Under the pieces are notes generated by a model. That model saw only the letters and a list, made by a program, of their open reading frames with translations. It was not told the DNA's origin and did no database searches. Of a stretch of 64,000 nt of DNA, positions 18,208 through 26,811 are shown piece after piece. Within the stretch, counting starts at the first letter, position 1, and every line of letters begins with the position of its first letter. This DNA is from Sphingobacteriales bacterium (GTDB lineage Bacteria > Bacteroidota > Bacteroidia > Chitinophagales > UBA2359). The position numbers and the translations under genes are program-made. The stretch spans positions 809,501 through 873,500 of the forward strand of contig JADJJT010000001.1 of the NCBI GenBank assembly GCA_016706405.1, in the 5' to 3' direction.

Positions 18208-19539
18208 ATGAAAACTTTCATCCATCAATTAACTACTGTTTTTTTATTATTAGCCCTATTTTCAACAAGTGGTTTTGCACAAGACGATGTGTATTACAAC
18301 CCTAATGGCTATGATAAAACCAATAGTAGCGATTATAGCACCTCGGAAACTGACGAAGAAGGCAACACTACCATAAATAATTACTACTACGATGACGAGG
18401 ACGACGACTGGGAATACTCAAGGCGTATTAGGCGGTTTTATAATCATTGTGGTACTTGGGACTATTATAATCCATACTACACTAGTAGCTACTATTACGA
18501 CCCCTTTGACTGGTATTGGGGCAGGCCAACCATAGTTTACAGTTATAGCCCATGGGGCTGGTATAATAATTGGAATTGGTATGGCTATAATCATTACAAC
18601 CGCCATCATCATTATGCCCATCATTATAATAGCTGGTACTACCCAAGCTACTATAATAGTTACGACCCATGGGGCTACAACTACGGTTACGGTTACGGCT
18701 ATGGTAACGTATATAATAACTATTATGGCGATGTATATTATGGCAATGGCTATAATAATGGAGACGATGGCTATAACGATGGCGGCAGATATGGCCCCAA
18801 AAATGGTTTAGGTGGCTTGGTAACTGGCCAACCCAATAACCCCGGCGGCTTACCCGGCGATGACGGCGGTGGCGGTAAAACCGACAACAATAATAATAAC
18901 AACAACAATAACGACAATGCCAACAATACAAATACAGGCAAAATTAATGGCCGCCAAGGGGCCGAAGCCCAAGTGCCTAACCCAATAGTAACCGCACCAA
19001 ATACCAATAACAACAACAACGACCGGGTTAATACAGGTGTTTATAACGATTTTCCGTATGCACGCCCTAAAAATACCGAACCTGTACCCAATGGCAACAA
19101 CACTAATAATAACACTATAGATATGGGGCGCACGGGTAAAAACGTTGAACCTATTCGGGAGCACGACAATTCAGACAGCCAACCCGCCGTTCGTGAACAA
19201 GCTCCAAACACGCAAAACAACCAGCAAAAAATTGAAATGAATAAAAACGAAACGCCAAACTGGGGCAAACAACCTACCGAACCAGAAATAAACAACAACG
19301 ATTATAGCCGCCCGCGCAATACCGAAACAAACGAACAACCGCGTTACCAAAACAACCGCAATTACGAGAGCAAAGACAGTTGGGAAAAGCCCAAAATGGA
19401 ACGCAAAGAACGCCGCCAAGAAATGAATACCCCAAAACAAGAACAAAGGCGCCAACCAACCGCCGAGCCTCGCAATAACAACAACAGCATTAAAGAACGC
19501 ACCGGCAAAACCGAGCGTAAAAGTAATAAACGCAACTAA
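18208..19539 (+). CDS. Secreted Tyr/Asn/Gly-rich low-complexity protein
   Basis: A 443-residue exported protein with a clean signal peptide ending in GFAQ (residue ~25). Residues ~55-200 are extremely rich in Tyr, Trp, Asn, Gly, Asp and His, with runs such as YGYGYGYG and paired aromatics (WYWGRP, WGWYNNWNWYGY) and a His cluster. After an RIRRFYNH segment typical of Bacteroidota relatives, residues ~200-300 are Gly/Asn-rich with poly-Asn, and the C-terminal ~140 residues are charged (Asn, Glu, Arg, Lys, Gln), ending very basic. No T9SS sorting domain is seen. A structural or matrix role is an inference from composition only. Confidence 0.75.
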   Translation: MKTFIHQLTTVFLLLALFSTSGFAQDDVYYNPNGYDKTNSSDYSTSETDEEGNTTINNYYYDDEDDDWEYSRRIRRFYNHCGTWDYYNPYYTSSYYYDPFDWYWGRPTIVYSYSPWGWYNNWNWYGYNHYNRHHHYAHHYNSWYYPSYYNSYDPWGYNYGYGYGYGNVYNNYYGDVYYGNGYNNGDDGYNDGGRYGPKNGLGGLVTGQPNNPGGLPGDDGGGGKTDNNNNNNNNNDNANNTNTGKINGRQGAEAQVPNPIVTAPNTNNNNNDRVNTGVYNDFPYARPKNTEPVPNGNNTNNNTIDMGRTGKNVEPIREHDNSDSQPAVREQAPNTQNNQQKIEMNKNETPNWGKQPTEPEINNNDYSRPRNTETNEQPRYQNNRNYESKDSWEKPKMERKERRQEMNTPKQEQRRQPTAEPRNNNNSIKERTGKTERKSNKRN

Positions 19540-19634
19540 AAAAACAGTTTGGCTGCGCCCCAATCAAGATAATTAGAACATATTTGCTAATTTGGGGTAA
19601 CGGCACCAGTTCATTCAGTTTATTAAAGCATCAG

Positions 19635-19674
19635 TTAAAAGGGCAGGTAATGTAAAATGCCTGCCCTTTTAAAT
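19635..19674 (+). terminator. Rho-independent terminator after the Tyr-rich gene
   Basis: A 13-bp perfect stem: TTAAAAGGGCAGG (19635-19647) pairs with CCTGCCCTTTTAA (19660-19672) across a 12-base loop. Its AT-rich ends supply T-runs on both strands. Confidence 0.8.
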
Positions 19675-19871
19675 TTATACATAGTGGCCGATGCTAATGT
19701 TTTAAACTTTTACCAATACAAAATCCGGATAAAAACATACGCCTAAGTTAAATAATCAAGCAGTTATTTACCCCAACCCTAGCTTTACTTTACCACTCCC
19801 TACGTCTATACTAAACTATCATCTACAAAAAAACCAAGACACAAATCATTTATATTATACTATATTATCCT

Positions 19872-21309
19872 ATGGCAACGCGCATTTTATTTTTAACAGC
19901 TATTTCGTTTTGTTTAATAGCCCTTAATATTAGCAACCTAAGCGCACAATCGGCTACCGATGCTTTGCGTTACAGCGAAACTACTTTTGGCGGAACCGCC
20001 CGCAGTATGGCCGTAGCAGGTGCTTTTGGTGCAATTGGCGCCGATTTTTCGACTGCCGCCAATAATCCATCCGGAATTGGGCTGTACCGCCGCAACGAAC
20101 TTAGTTTTACCCCGTCTATATTTACCAACGCAAACGAAGTTCAGTATGTAAACTCTACCCAAAATCAAAGTGGTACCAGGTTTAATTTTACCAGCATGGG
20201 CTATGTTTTTTCGAGGCAGCCCCAAAACAATTTAGACTGGCAAAATGTAAATATAGCCATTGGCTTTAACCGCTTGGCCAACTACAACAGCAACCGAACC
20301 ATGTATGGCCCCGAGGCACCCACCTCCATGACCCAGTTTTTTGCCCAACAAGGCAAAGGCTCGTATTATGGCGACCTTGGCATTGCAGCCGGCTTAGTAA
20401 CGGCAACCAACAACCAGCCTCTTGCCCCACAAGGCGGCCTTTACCAGTTAGAACGCATGGAGAACAGTGGCGGGCACGACGAACTTAATTTGGCCGTTGG
20501 TGCTAACTACCGCAACAACCTGTTAATTGGTGCCTCGTTAAATATACCACTTATAAACTACAAAAACCAACTATTATTTACCGAAGACGACAAGTACAAT
20601 AAATTTGGCAATTTTAGCCATTTTAACTTGCCTCGACGAAATACACGCTTCGGGCACAGGCATAAATGCTAAATTTGGAGCAACCTTTATACCCACCAAT
20701 TATTTACGCATTGGTGTTGCCGCCCACACCCCCACCTATATATCTTTTGAAGATGTATATAGCACCTCCTTAACCACCCATTTAGACAATAGCAACGACA
20801 CCTATGGCGACGACGACTATGGTATTTATACCTACGCCTTAGTAACCCCTTGGCGCGTTACGGGTAGCTTAGGTAGTATTTTAGGTAAAAATGGTTTTGT
20901 AAACGCCGATATAGAATTTGTTAATTACGGCAGCACTCGCTATAATTTTAACAGCTCAGATGCCAACGAAATAGAATACGAAAATTTTATAAACAGCCAA
21001 ATAGAAACCGCCTACGGTAGTGCTGTTAATATAAAAGTAGGAGGCGAACTTGCCCTTAACATGTTAAGGCTTAGGGCCGGATATGCCCTTTACGGCAGTC
21101 CCTTTAAAAACCTCAACAAACAAGGCCGGCAAAACATTACCGGCGGCATTGGCTTGCGGGGTAAAAATATTTATGCCGACCTTGCCCTTGTGCATAGCTT
21201 TTACGAACGCTACTACCAACCCTACAATTTAGAAAATATAACTGTGCCAACAGCCGTTATTAACACCACTAATAATAATGCTGTTTTAACCGTAGGGTTT
21301 ACTTTTTAA
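19872..21309 (+). pseudogene. FadL/OmpP1-like outer membrane protein, frameshifted
   Basis: Two overlapping frames (19872-20672, 20605-21309) make one protein of about 478 residues. It has a signal peptide (ending LSAQ), the FGGTARSMAVAGAFGAIGADFSTAANNPSGIGLYRRNE segment that marks the N-terminal hatch of FadL-type porins, and a barrel ending in VLTVGFTF with terminal Phe. Such proteins move hydrophobic compounds across the outer membrane; in this phylum they are often labelled hemin receptors. The break is near 20630, where one extra C (TTGCCTCGAC for TTGCTCGAC) would turn ...HFNLLDEIHASGTGINAK... into a stop. The second half lacks a signal peptide, so this is one broken or mis-sequenced gene. 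Confidence 0.8.
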
Positions 21310-21613
21310 GCCAAGACCGCATTACCATATAGTTCGGCTTTTTGCTTCCGGATAATCCTATTCGCGGCGCATTGCCTTGAACAGAATTTATAGGATTTTT
21401 GGATTTTCAGGATTTAAGGATTGGGTTGGGTTTTCAAGCGGCTGCTAAACCCCGAAGGGGTGAAATGCTTATAAAACACAAAGAAACCAAATAAAAACTA
21501 CCCCGAAGGTAGTAGTATTATTATCTTTATTACCCGAACCAAGAAGTTTCGGCAAGCTCAATTCATTGTTTGCGGAATTTTAGAAGGGGCAAGATACCCC
21601 TCCACCTAAAAAA
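21310..21613. repeat. Intergenic region with dispersed repeat pieces
   Basis: Contains four repeat-like pieces between convergent genes: a GGATTTTTGGATTTTCAGGATT tract near 21392-21415 (periodic GGATTTT), AACCCCGAAGGGGTG at 21448-21462, CTACCCCGAAGGTAG at 21498-21512 (both short hairpins with a CCCCGAAGG core), and a 32-bp piece at 21546-21577 that recurs at 5684. No gene recognised. Confidence 0.6.
21546..21577 (+). repeat. 33-bp dispersed repeat, copy 2
   Basis: Same orientation as 5684-5716. It lies just outside a gene end, as copy 1 does near the decayed sorting-domain fragment. Confidence 0.65.
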
Positions 21614-23353
21614 TTACCACACCACCATTTTAACCCCCTCTATCTCCGGATGGTTTTGAAGGCGGCAGTAATATATTCCGGATGTAAAGTTGGCGGTGCT
21701 GAAAGTGGTGGTTTCGCTTCCGGACAAAGGAATGGTTTTAACCAACTGCCCTTGGGTGTTGTAGATTTGTAATGCCAAGTTGGGGTCTATTAATGTAGGG
21801 TTTAGGGTTATGGTAGCGGTTTGGTAGGCGGGGTTGGGGGTTACTCCCCCTAACGCCCTTGAAGAGGGGGAATTTTCGATGCCAACGGGCCAAACGCCCA
21901 TTGGCTGCCCATAAACACTAAGGTCGTTGCAAACCCAGCCATAAAGTACAACATTATAGGTGCCGTATTGGGCGTAGGTGTGTGTTAGCGTAGGCTCTTT
22001 ATCGGTAGTGATGGTATCTTTTGAGCCATCGCCCCAATCAACAACATAAAAACCGCCGTCTATACTATCGGGGTAAACGTATTGGCTGGTATTTTTGAGC
22101 GTTAGGGTTAAACCCTCGTTTTGGGCAATTTCGTAGCTGGCTTGCGGCTCGGTGAGCAAGCCCATGCAGTTGGTTTTTAAAAGGTAAATACGTGCCTGAG
22201 TTGTAGTATGGGTGCGACCACAAATAGCATACCCGCCATCGCTTGTTTCAATCATGTCATAGGCATAGTCGTCTTCTTCGGGGGTGCCGTAGGTGCGCTG
22301 CCATAAAATTTTGGCTTTTTTGCTTAAACGCAATATACGAACATTTAAGGTATTGTTTTTTTCAACAACCCAACCACTTATTATAAAACCGCCATCGGGG
22401 AGGGCAAACATACCGGCTGGAGTTCCTTGATGGTTGGTATAAAAAAAATTAAACAATTCGGTTTTAAGGTCGGGGGTTAATTGCACTAACCGCCAAGCTT
22501 GTAAATCAAAAGGCACTTTATAGTCTTCAGCCATTGTAAATAAAACGGTATTTGTGGCTTTATCATATTTAACGTTTCCGGCTGCACCTTGCCCTTCATT
22601 GTTGTAAAGTTTTGAAGCTATAATTTTGCCCTCGCCATTTATTTTTAGCAATAAAGGCTCACCATCATACGCAGTATAATCAATAGTAGCAGAAACAAAG
22701 TATTCGTCGGGGACATCGGCGGGGACAATATCAATAAACCAGTTAGACGATAAATTGTACTGTTTATAAGTTTTTGACCATACAAATTTACCCATACTAT
22801 CTACTTTGTATATATGTGGATATACCTCTGCAGAGTCATTTGGTTCGAAAGATTGCAATAGACCGGCTAGTAAATACCCTTTATCGGTAGTTTGGCACAT
22901 GGCGTAAGCAACTTCAGAATTCTGGGTTGTTCCTATAAAATCGGTACTAATTAGTTTGTTGTTTTTTATATCGTATTTTGTAAAAAAACAATTTGCCTTG
23001 TATCCAGCATCGGTATATCCTACAATTGTACTTACATCATTATTTACAATTAAAGAACGTCCGACATGTGGATGCTCTAAACTAGTATCCGGAAAATACG
23101 ATTTAAAATCTAACGAATGTATTTCTTTTCCAAACAAATCGGTTACTAAAACAAGTGGGCGCCACTCAAGGTGTGTAGTATCAAGTGTAGCACCGGTAAA
23201 TACCAACTCGTTATTAGCTGTTTCGCAAACTACATTCGCGACACTTATAAGGTTATTATCTATACTAAAACTTGTTTCAAAATATTTTGGGGGTTGTGCC
23301 AACAAACTAATTAAACCAATATGTAAAAATGTTACTAAAAATATAGTTTTCAT
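21614..23353 (-). CDS. Secreted protein with PKD-like domain and T9SS sorting domain
   Basis: A 579-residue T9SS cargo protein. The signal peptide ends LLAQ. Residues ~25-400 are a beta-propeller-like series of repeats (GGYAICG, GGFIISG, KGYLLAG blades). A PKD-like domain follows (VDWGDGSKDT...HTYAQYGTYNVVL), then a C-terminal sorting domain starting at VTPNPAYQTATI and ending SGIYYCRL...KMVVW. The frame opens at 23365 (MLNIMKT), but ATG at 23353 (MKTIF) gives a typical signal peptide. Between the PKD and sorting domains, 21845-21870 encodes SPSSRALGG from a C/G-rich stretch that resembles intergenic repeats. Confidence 0.85.
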   Translation of the reverse strand: MKTIFLVTFLHIGLISLLAQPPKYFETSFSIDNNLISVANVVCETANNELVFTGATLDTTHLEWRPLVLVTDLFGKEIHSLDFKSYFPDTSLEHPHVGRSLIVNNDVSTIVGYTDAGYKANCFFTKYDIKNNKLISTDFIGTTQNSEVAYAMCQTTDKGYLLAGLLQSFEPNDSAEVYPHIYKVDSMGKFVWSKTYKQYNLSSNWFIDIVPADVPDEYFVSATIDYTAYDGEPLLLKINGEGKIIASKLYNNEGQGAAGNVKYDKATNTVLFTMAEDYKVPFDLQAWRLVQLTPDLKTELFNFFYTNHQGTPAGMFALPDGGFIISGWVVEKNNTLNVRILRLSKKAKILWQRTYGTPEEDDYAYDMIETSDGGYAICGRTHTTTQARIYLLKTNCMGLLTEPQASYEIAQNEGLTLTLKNTSQYVYPDSIDGGFYVVDWGDGSKDTITTDKEPTLTHTYAQYGTYNVVLYGWVCNDLSVYGQPMGVWPVGIENSPSSRALGGVTPNPAYQTATITLNPTLIDPNLALQIYNTQGQLVKTIPLSGSETTTFSTANFTSGIYYCRLQNHPEIEGVKMVVW

Positions 23354-23484
23354 AATATTAAGCAATTAAAAGGTTTTGAATAGGATTTTTGGGGTTAAAA
23401 AATTGGTTTGGTTTGTGGTTTTTTATTCCGGAAATTGCCTGAACCACTCATGTAGCGGATTAACGGATTAGTAGGATTTCGCAA

Positions 23485-23548
23485 TTTCCCCTCCTCGGAG
23501 GGGCAGGGGTGGGTTATTTACTTGTAGGGGCGCAGGGGTGGGTTAATC
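23485..23548 (+). repeat. G-rich dispersed repeat, two units
   Basis: Unit one at 23485-23516 has a CCCCTCC/GGAGGGG inverted core and ends GGGGTGGGTTA. Unit two at 23524-23548 starts GTAGGGGCGCAGGGGTGGG. Together they match the inverted copy at 57829-57864. Confidence 0.7.
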
Positions 23549-23864
23549 TTCCGGATGAGGGAATTAGAGGCAAATACAAGGCGGTAAGCTTACGCTTAGT
23601 ATTTACCCCTGCCCTTGCTTAAAGCGCGGGAGGTGCCGGTGCGGGGGCAGTAGCAACAAAGCAAAAAATCATAGCAAATGGTGGTTATATGGTTAAATAT
23701 AGCGGCAATTTACGGCATTTATTTAACTTGTATGCGTTGAGTAAAAAGATTCGTCTGAACCACTGATTTTTTTGATTATATGATTACTATTATTTTTTCC
23801 TTTTTATCCGGAAACTGTTTGAGTCGCCCGCTTTTTTTCCGGATAAAAAAAACTAAACATGGGC

Positions 23865-23896
23865 TTTGCAAAATAATGGCTAAGGTTGTATCTTCG
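23865..23896 (+). promoter_or_regulatory. Probable hbd promoter
   Basis: TTTG at 23865-23868 and TATCTTCG at 23889-23896 (one mismatch to TAnnTTTG) are separated by 20 bases and lie 44 bases upstream of the hbd start. Confidence 0.55.
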
Positions 23897-23940
23897 CGCA
23901 AAAATTAGTTGGCAACCACATCCAAACCCTTTTTATTTAC

Positions 23941-24843
23941 ATGAATCAAATTCAACAAGTTACAGTTATTGGTGCCGGCACCATGGGCAACGGCATAGCA
24001 CACGTATTTGCCCAAAATGGCCACCCCGTTACCATTGTTGACGTTAGCGAAGCTGCCTTAGAAAAAGCCATCAACACAATTGCCAATAACTTAGACCGGC
24101 AAATTGCCAAAGGCAATATTACTACTGCCGACAAAGAGAACACCCTTAAAAACCTTAAAACAAATACTAAACTTACCGAAAGTGGTATTGAACACGCCGA
24201 CTTGGTTGTTGAGGCTGCCACCGAGCGCATAGACCTTAAATTGGGCATTTTTACCCAACTTGACCAACTATGTAAACCAAGCTGCATTTTGGCCTCAAAC
24301 ACCTCATCGCTACCTATTACCAAAATAGCCGCCGCTACCAACCGCCCCGACCGCGTAATTGGTATGCACTTTATGAACCCCGTACCCGTAATGAAATTGG
24401 TTGAAGTGATACGCGGCTACGCCACAAGCAACGAAACTACACAAACCGTAATGGAAAAATCGGTGGAGCTGGGCAAAACACCCGTAGAGGTAAACGACTA
24501 CCCAGGCTTTGTTGCCAACCGCATTTTAATGCCCATGATAAACGAAGCCATCATTAGCCTGTACGAGGGTGTAGCCGGTGTAACCGAAATTGATACGGTA
24601 ATGAAACTTGGCATGGCACACCCTATGGGGCCGCTTCAATTGGCCGATTTTATAGGCTTAGATGTTTGCTTAGCGATACTAAACGTATTATACACCGGAT
24701 TTGGAAACCCCAAATATGCCCCCTGCCCCTTATTAGTAAATATGGTTACCGCCGGAAAATTAGGCGTAAAAACAAAAGAAGGATTTTACACTTATTCATC
24801 CGGAAACAAAGATTTGGTTGTAGCGCCTCGGTTTGCCAAATAA
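23941..24843 (+). CDS. hbd: 3-hydroxybutyryl-CoA dehydrogenase
   Basis: A 300-residue short-type 3-hydroxyacyl-CoA dehydrogenase that interconverts (S)-3-hydroxybutyryl-CoA and acetoacetyl-CoA with NAD(P). The N-terminal Rossmann fold has GAGTMG at residues 11-16. The catalytic region shows the ASNTSSLPIT block, HFMNPVPVMKLVE with the active-site His, and DYPGFVANRILMP; the C-terminal domain contains GMAHPMGPLQLADFIGLD. Length and order are normal, and the single domain excludes a FadB fusion. It stands 50 bases upstream of ccmC on the same strand. Confidence 0.95.
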   Translation: MNQIQQVTVIGAGTMGNGIAHVFAQNGHPVTIVDVSEAALEKAINTIANNLDRQIAKGNITTADKENTLKNLKTNTKLTESGIEHADLVVEAATERIDLKLGIFTQLDQLCKPSCILASNTSSLPITKIAAATNRPDRVIGMHFMNPVPVMKLVEVIRGYATSNETTQTVMEKSVELGKTPVEVNDYPGFVANRILMPMINEAIISLYEGVAGVTEIDTVMKLGMAHPMGPLQLADFIGLDVCLAILNVLYTGFGNPKYAPCPLLVNMVTAGKLGVKTKEGFYTYSSGNKDLVVAPRFAK

Positions 24844-24893
24844 ACAACATAAAACAAAACAGAAAAATTAGCAAAACAAAGCGAACATTATAT

Positions 24894-25574
24894 ATGGAAA
24901 GCAATATGGCTAAAAACTGGTATAAATACGCCAGCGTGATACTTATTTTGTACGGTATTTTTGCCGGATTTTTGAGCACGCCACCTCGCTTGCCCATATT
25001 AAACGAAAGCATCCGGAATTTATATTTTCATGTGCCTATGTGGTTTGCCATGATAGCCATTTACGCAACATCGGCTATGTATAGCACAAAATATCTAAGG
25101 TCGCAAAACCTAAAACACGATTTATATGCAAATGCCGCTACCATAGTTGGCAATTTATTAGGTTGGTTGGGTATGTTTACCGGCATGTTATGGGCGCGCT
25201 TTACCTGGGGCGACTGGTGGAACGGAGACGTAAAACAAATAGCCTCGTTAGTGGCTTTATGTATTTATTTGGCTTATGCCATTTTGCGCAACGCAATTGA
25301 TGACGTGGACAAACGCGCCCGTATTGCCGCAGTCTATAATTTGTTTGCTTTCCCGCTGTTAATTACCCTAATTTTTATTGTGCCACGCATGTACGACTCG
25401 CTGCACCCCGGCAACGGCGGCAACCCCGCCTTTGGCGGCTACGACTTAGACCACCAAATGCGTCTTATTTTTTATCCTACTATTATTGGCTGGATATTTA
25501 TGAGCTTTTGGCTGGCTAATATAGTTTGGCGTTGGTTGGTGCTCGAAAATCGGCAGTTGTTTGTTGCCCATTAG
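24894..25574 (+). CDS. ccmC: Cytochrome c biogenesis protein CcmC/CcsA-type (heme handling)
   Basis: A 226-residue polytopic membrane protein with six hydrophobic segments and the tryptophan-rich heme-binding motif WARFTWGDWWNGD at about residues 100-112. Conserved His residues lie in the YFHVPMWF segment before it and in the DLDHQMR segment after it, as expected for CcmC, which presents heme for cytochrome c maturation. The frame is open far upstream through hbd, but ATG at 24894 (or 24906) fits the family. Its last 59 bases overlap the 3' end of the convergent aldose epimerase gene. Confidence 0.88.
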   Translation: MESNMAKNWYKYASVILILYGIFAGFLSTPPRLPILNESIRNLYFHVPMWFAMIAIYATSAMYSTKYLRSQNLKHDLYANAATIVGNLLGWLGMFTGMLWARFTWGDWWNGDVKQIASLVALCIYLAYAILRNAIDDVDKRARIAAVYNLFAFPLLITLIFIVPRMYDSLHPGNGGNPAFGGYDLDHQMRLIFYPTIIGWIFMSFWLANIVWRWLVLENRQLFVAH

Positions 25575-26562
25575 GGTTGGCGCGCAGGGCTTCTATACTT
25601 GTAAAAATAGGCTTAACCGTAAATGCAGCCGAGTAACTTTCTCGGTGGTATAATTCAATTAACCCCATGCCATTATTAAAACAATCGGTAGTGCCCGTCA
25701 TGGGTTCAATGGCTATGGACTGCCTGTGTTCGGGGATATAAATTTGTACAAACGGATAAAATTCGCTGCAACCAATTTCGAGGCCCCAACCATTTGGCTT
25801 TAATAGCCGGATTGTATTGGTTGCTCCGGATTCAACAAAGGCAAAACCCGTATCAAAGTTCCAGTCTAATAAAGGTTGAGGTTCGTTAAAATGGGTAAAT
25901 GTTTCAAGCTGTTTGTTTGGTATCAGGCGGTCGTTTACTCCAAGTCGCCGCACCGGCGGCAATTGAAGCAACAACTCATCTACGGGAACACCCAAGCTAA
26001 AATAAGGATGCCAGCCAAACTGCACGGGCATCTCTACCTCGTAATCCATGCCTTGAATATTGGTACTAAGGATAAAATAGCCCTGCTTGGTAATTTTATA
26101 GCTAAGACGCATATTGAATGGATAAGGGTATCCCTGATAGTTGCCAGTTCCGTAAGCAGCTTTCAGGTGTAGCTCGGCAAAATCTTGGGTGGCTTTGGTA
26201 CCGGTAACATTAAAAGGCAAACTGTGGGCAAAACCATGAATGGCGTGCCCCTGCACCGAACTGTTTACAGGCAGTTGATGCATTATGCCGTTGCAAACAT
26301 ATTGTCCGTTATTAATACGGTTGGCAAACGGCGCCATTAAAATGCCTTTGGCCAATTCATTTGTAGCCATTTCGTCAGCAGTGCCGCACCCATCTAAAAC
26401 GTTCAGCAAATGGCCGTCTATGGGCAGCCATAATTGCGTAAAATTGCCGCCATAATCCGGGGTTACAACTAATTTTATACCGTTATTGCTATGCTCGGCT
26501 ACTAATTGCGTAGCTTGGCCAAACAACGCCTTATTTACCTTGAACATACTGCAAAATTGCAA
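25516..26562 (-). CDS. Aldose 1-epimerase family protein
   Basis: A 348-residue galactose-mutarotase-like beta-sandwich enzyme, which interconverts alpha and beta anomers of sugars. Visible family features: MAPFANRINNGQY (conserved Arg/Asn), NSSVQGHAIHGF with a substrate-binding His, VQFGWHPYFSL with the catalytic-type His, and an IAIEPMTGTTDCFN block containing the Glu-Pro pair near the C-terminus. The second Met (26547, MFKVNK) may be the real start. The 3' end overlaps ccmC by 59 bases in opposite orientation. Confidence 0.85.
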   Translation of the reverse strand: MQFCSMFKVNKALFGQATQLVAEHSNNGIKLVVTPDYGGNFTQLWLPIDGHLLNVLDGCGTADEMATNELAKGILMAPFANRINNGQYVCNGIMHQLPVNSSVQGHAIHGFAHSLPFNVTGTKATQDFAELHLKAAYGTGNYQGYPYPFNMRLSYKITKQGYFILSTNIQGMDYEVEMPVQFGWHPYFSLGVPVDELLLQLPPVRRLGVNDRLIPNKQLETFTHFNEPQPLLDWNFDTGFAFVESGATNTIRLLKPNGWGLEIGCSEFYPFVQIYIPEHRQSIAIEPMTGTTDCFNNGMGLIELYHRESYSAAFTVKPIFTSIEALRANPNGQQTTADFRAPTNAKLY

Positions 26563-26693
26563 AAAAAATTACAAATAGGCAAAAAAATTATATCCGGATG
26601 CACTAAAAAACCAACTATCAAAATAATCAAATAAAAGCCACAGCAAAACCATAATCGCGGGTATATTCTTCCTTTCCGGACAAAAAAATGGCG

Positions 26694-26701
26694 TAATTTT
26701 G
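26694..26701 (+). promoter_or_regulatory. Probable -7 element upstream of batD
   Basis: TAATTTTG matches TAnnTTTG, 110 bases upstream of the batD start codon. A -33 TTTG is not evident at the usual spacing. Confidence 0.35.
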
Positions 26702-26811
26702 CCCCTTATTGTATATCAAATGTGGTAAAGGCGAGCTTAGCAAAACAAACTCAAATCAACTCCTATCAACCAATATAGCCACAACGCAATATTAAATTTA
26801 AAAGCAAACGA

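Larger units (their letters stand above)
23366..23940. repeat. Intergenic repeat island upstream of hbd
   Basis: 575 bases without a gene. It holds two related G-rich units, 23485-23516 (CCCCTCCTCGGAGGGG core) and 23524-23548 (GTAGGGGCGCAGGGGTGGG), which recur in inverted orientation at 57829-57864. It also contains imperfect GGATTA direct repeats near 23456-23476, four TCCGGA hexamers, and the hbd promoter at its right end. Confidence 0.6.

Noticed and set aside
18418..19563. Several long minus-strand and alternate-frame ORFs under the Tyr-rich gene
   Set aside because: They are shadows of the low-complexity codons (TAT, AAC, GGC) of the real gene and have meaningless composition.
24666..24893. 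Upstream extension of the ccmC frame into hbd
   Set aside because: The extra 76 residues overlap hbd codons and are basic and non-hydrophobic, unlike CcmC N-termini.
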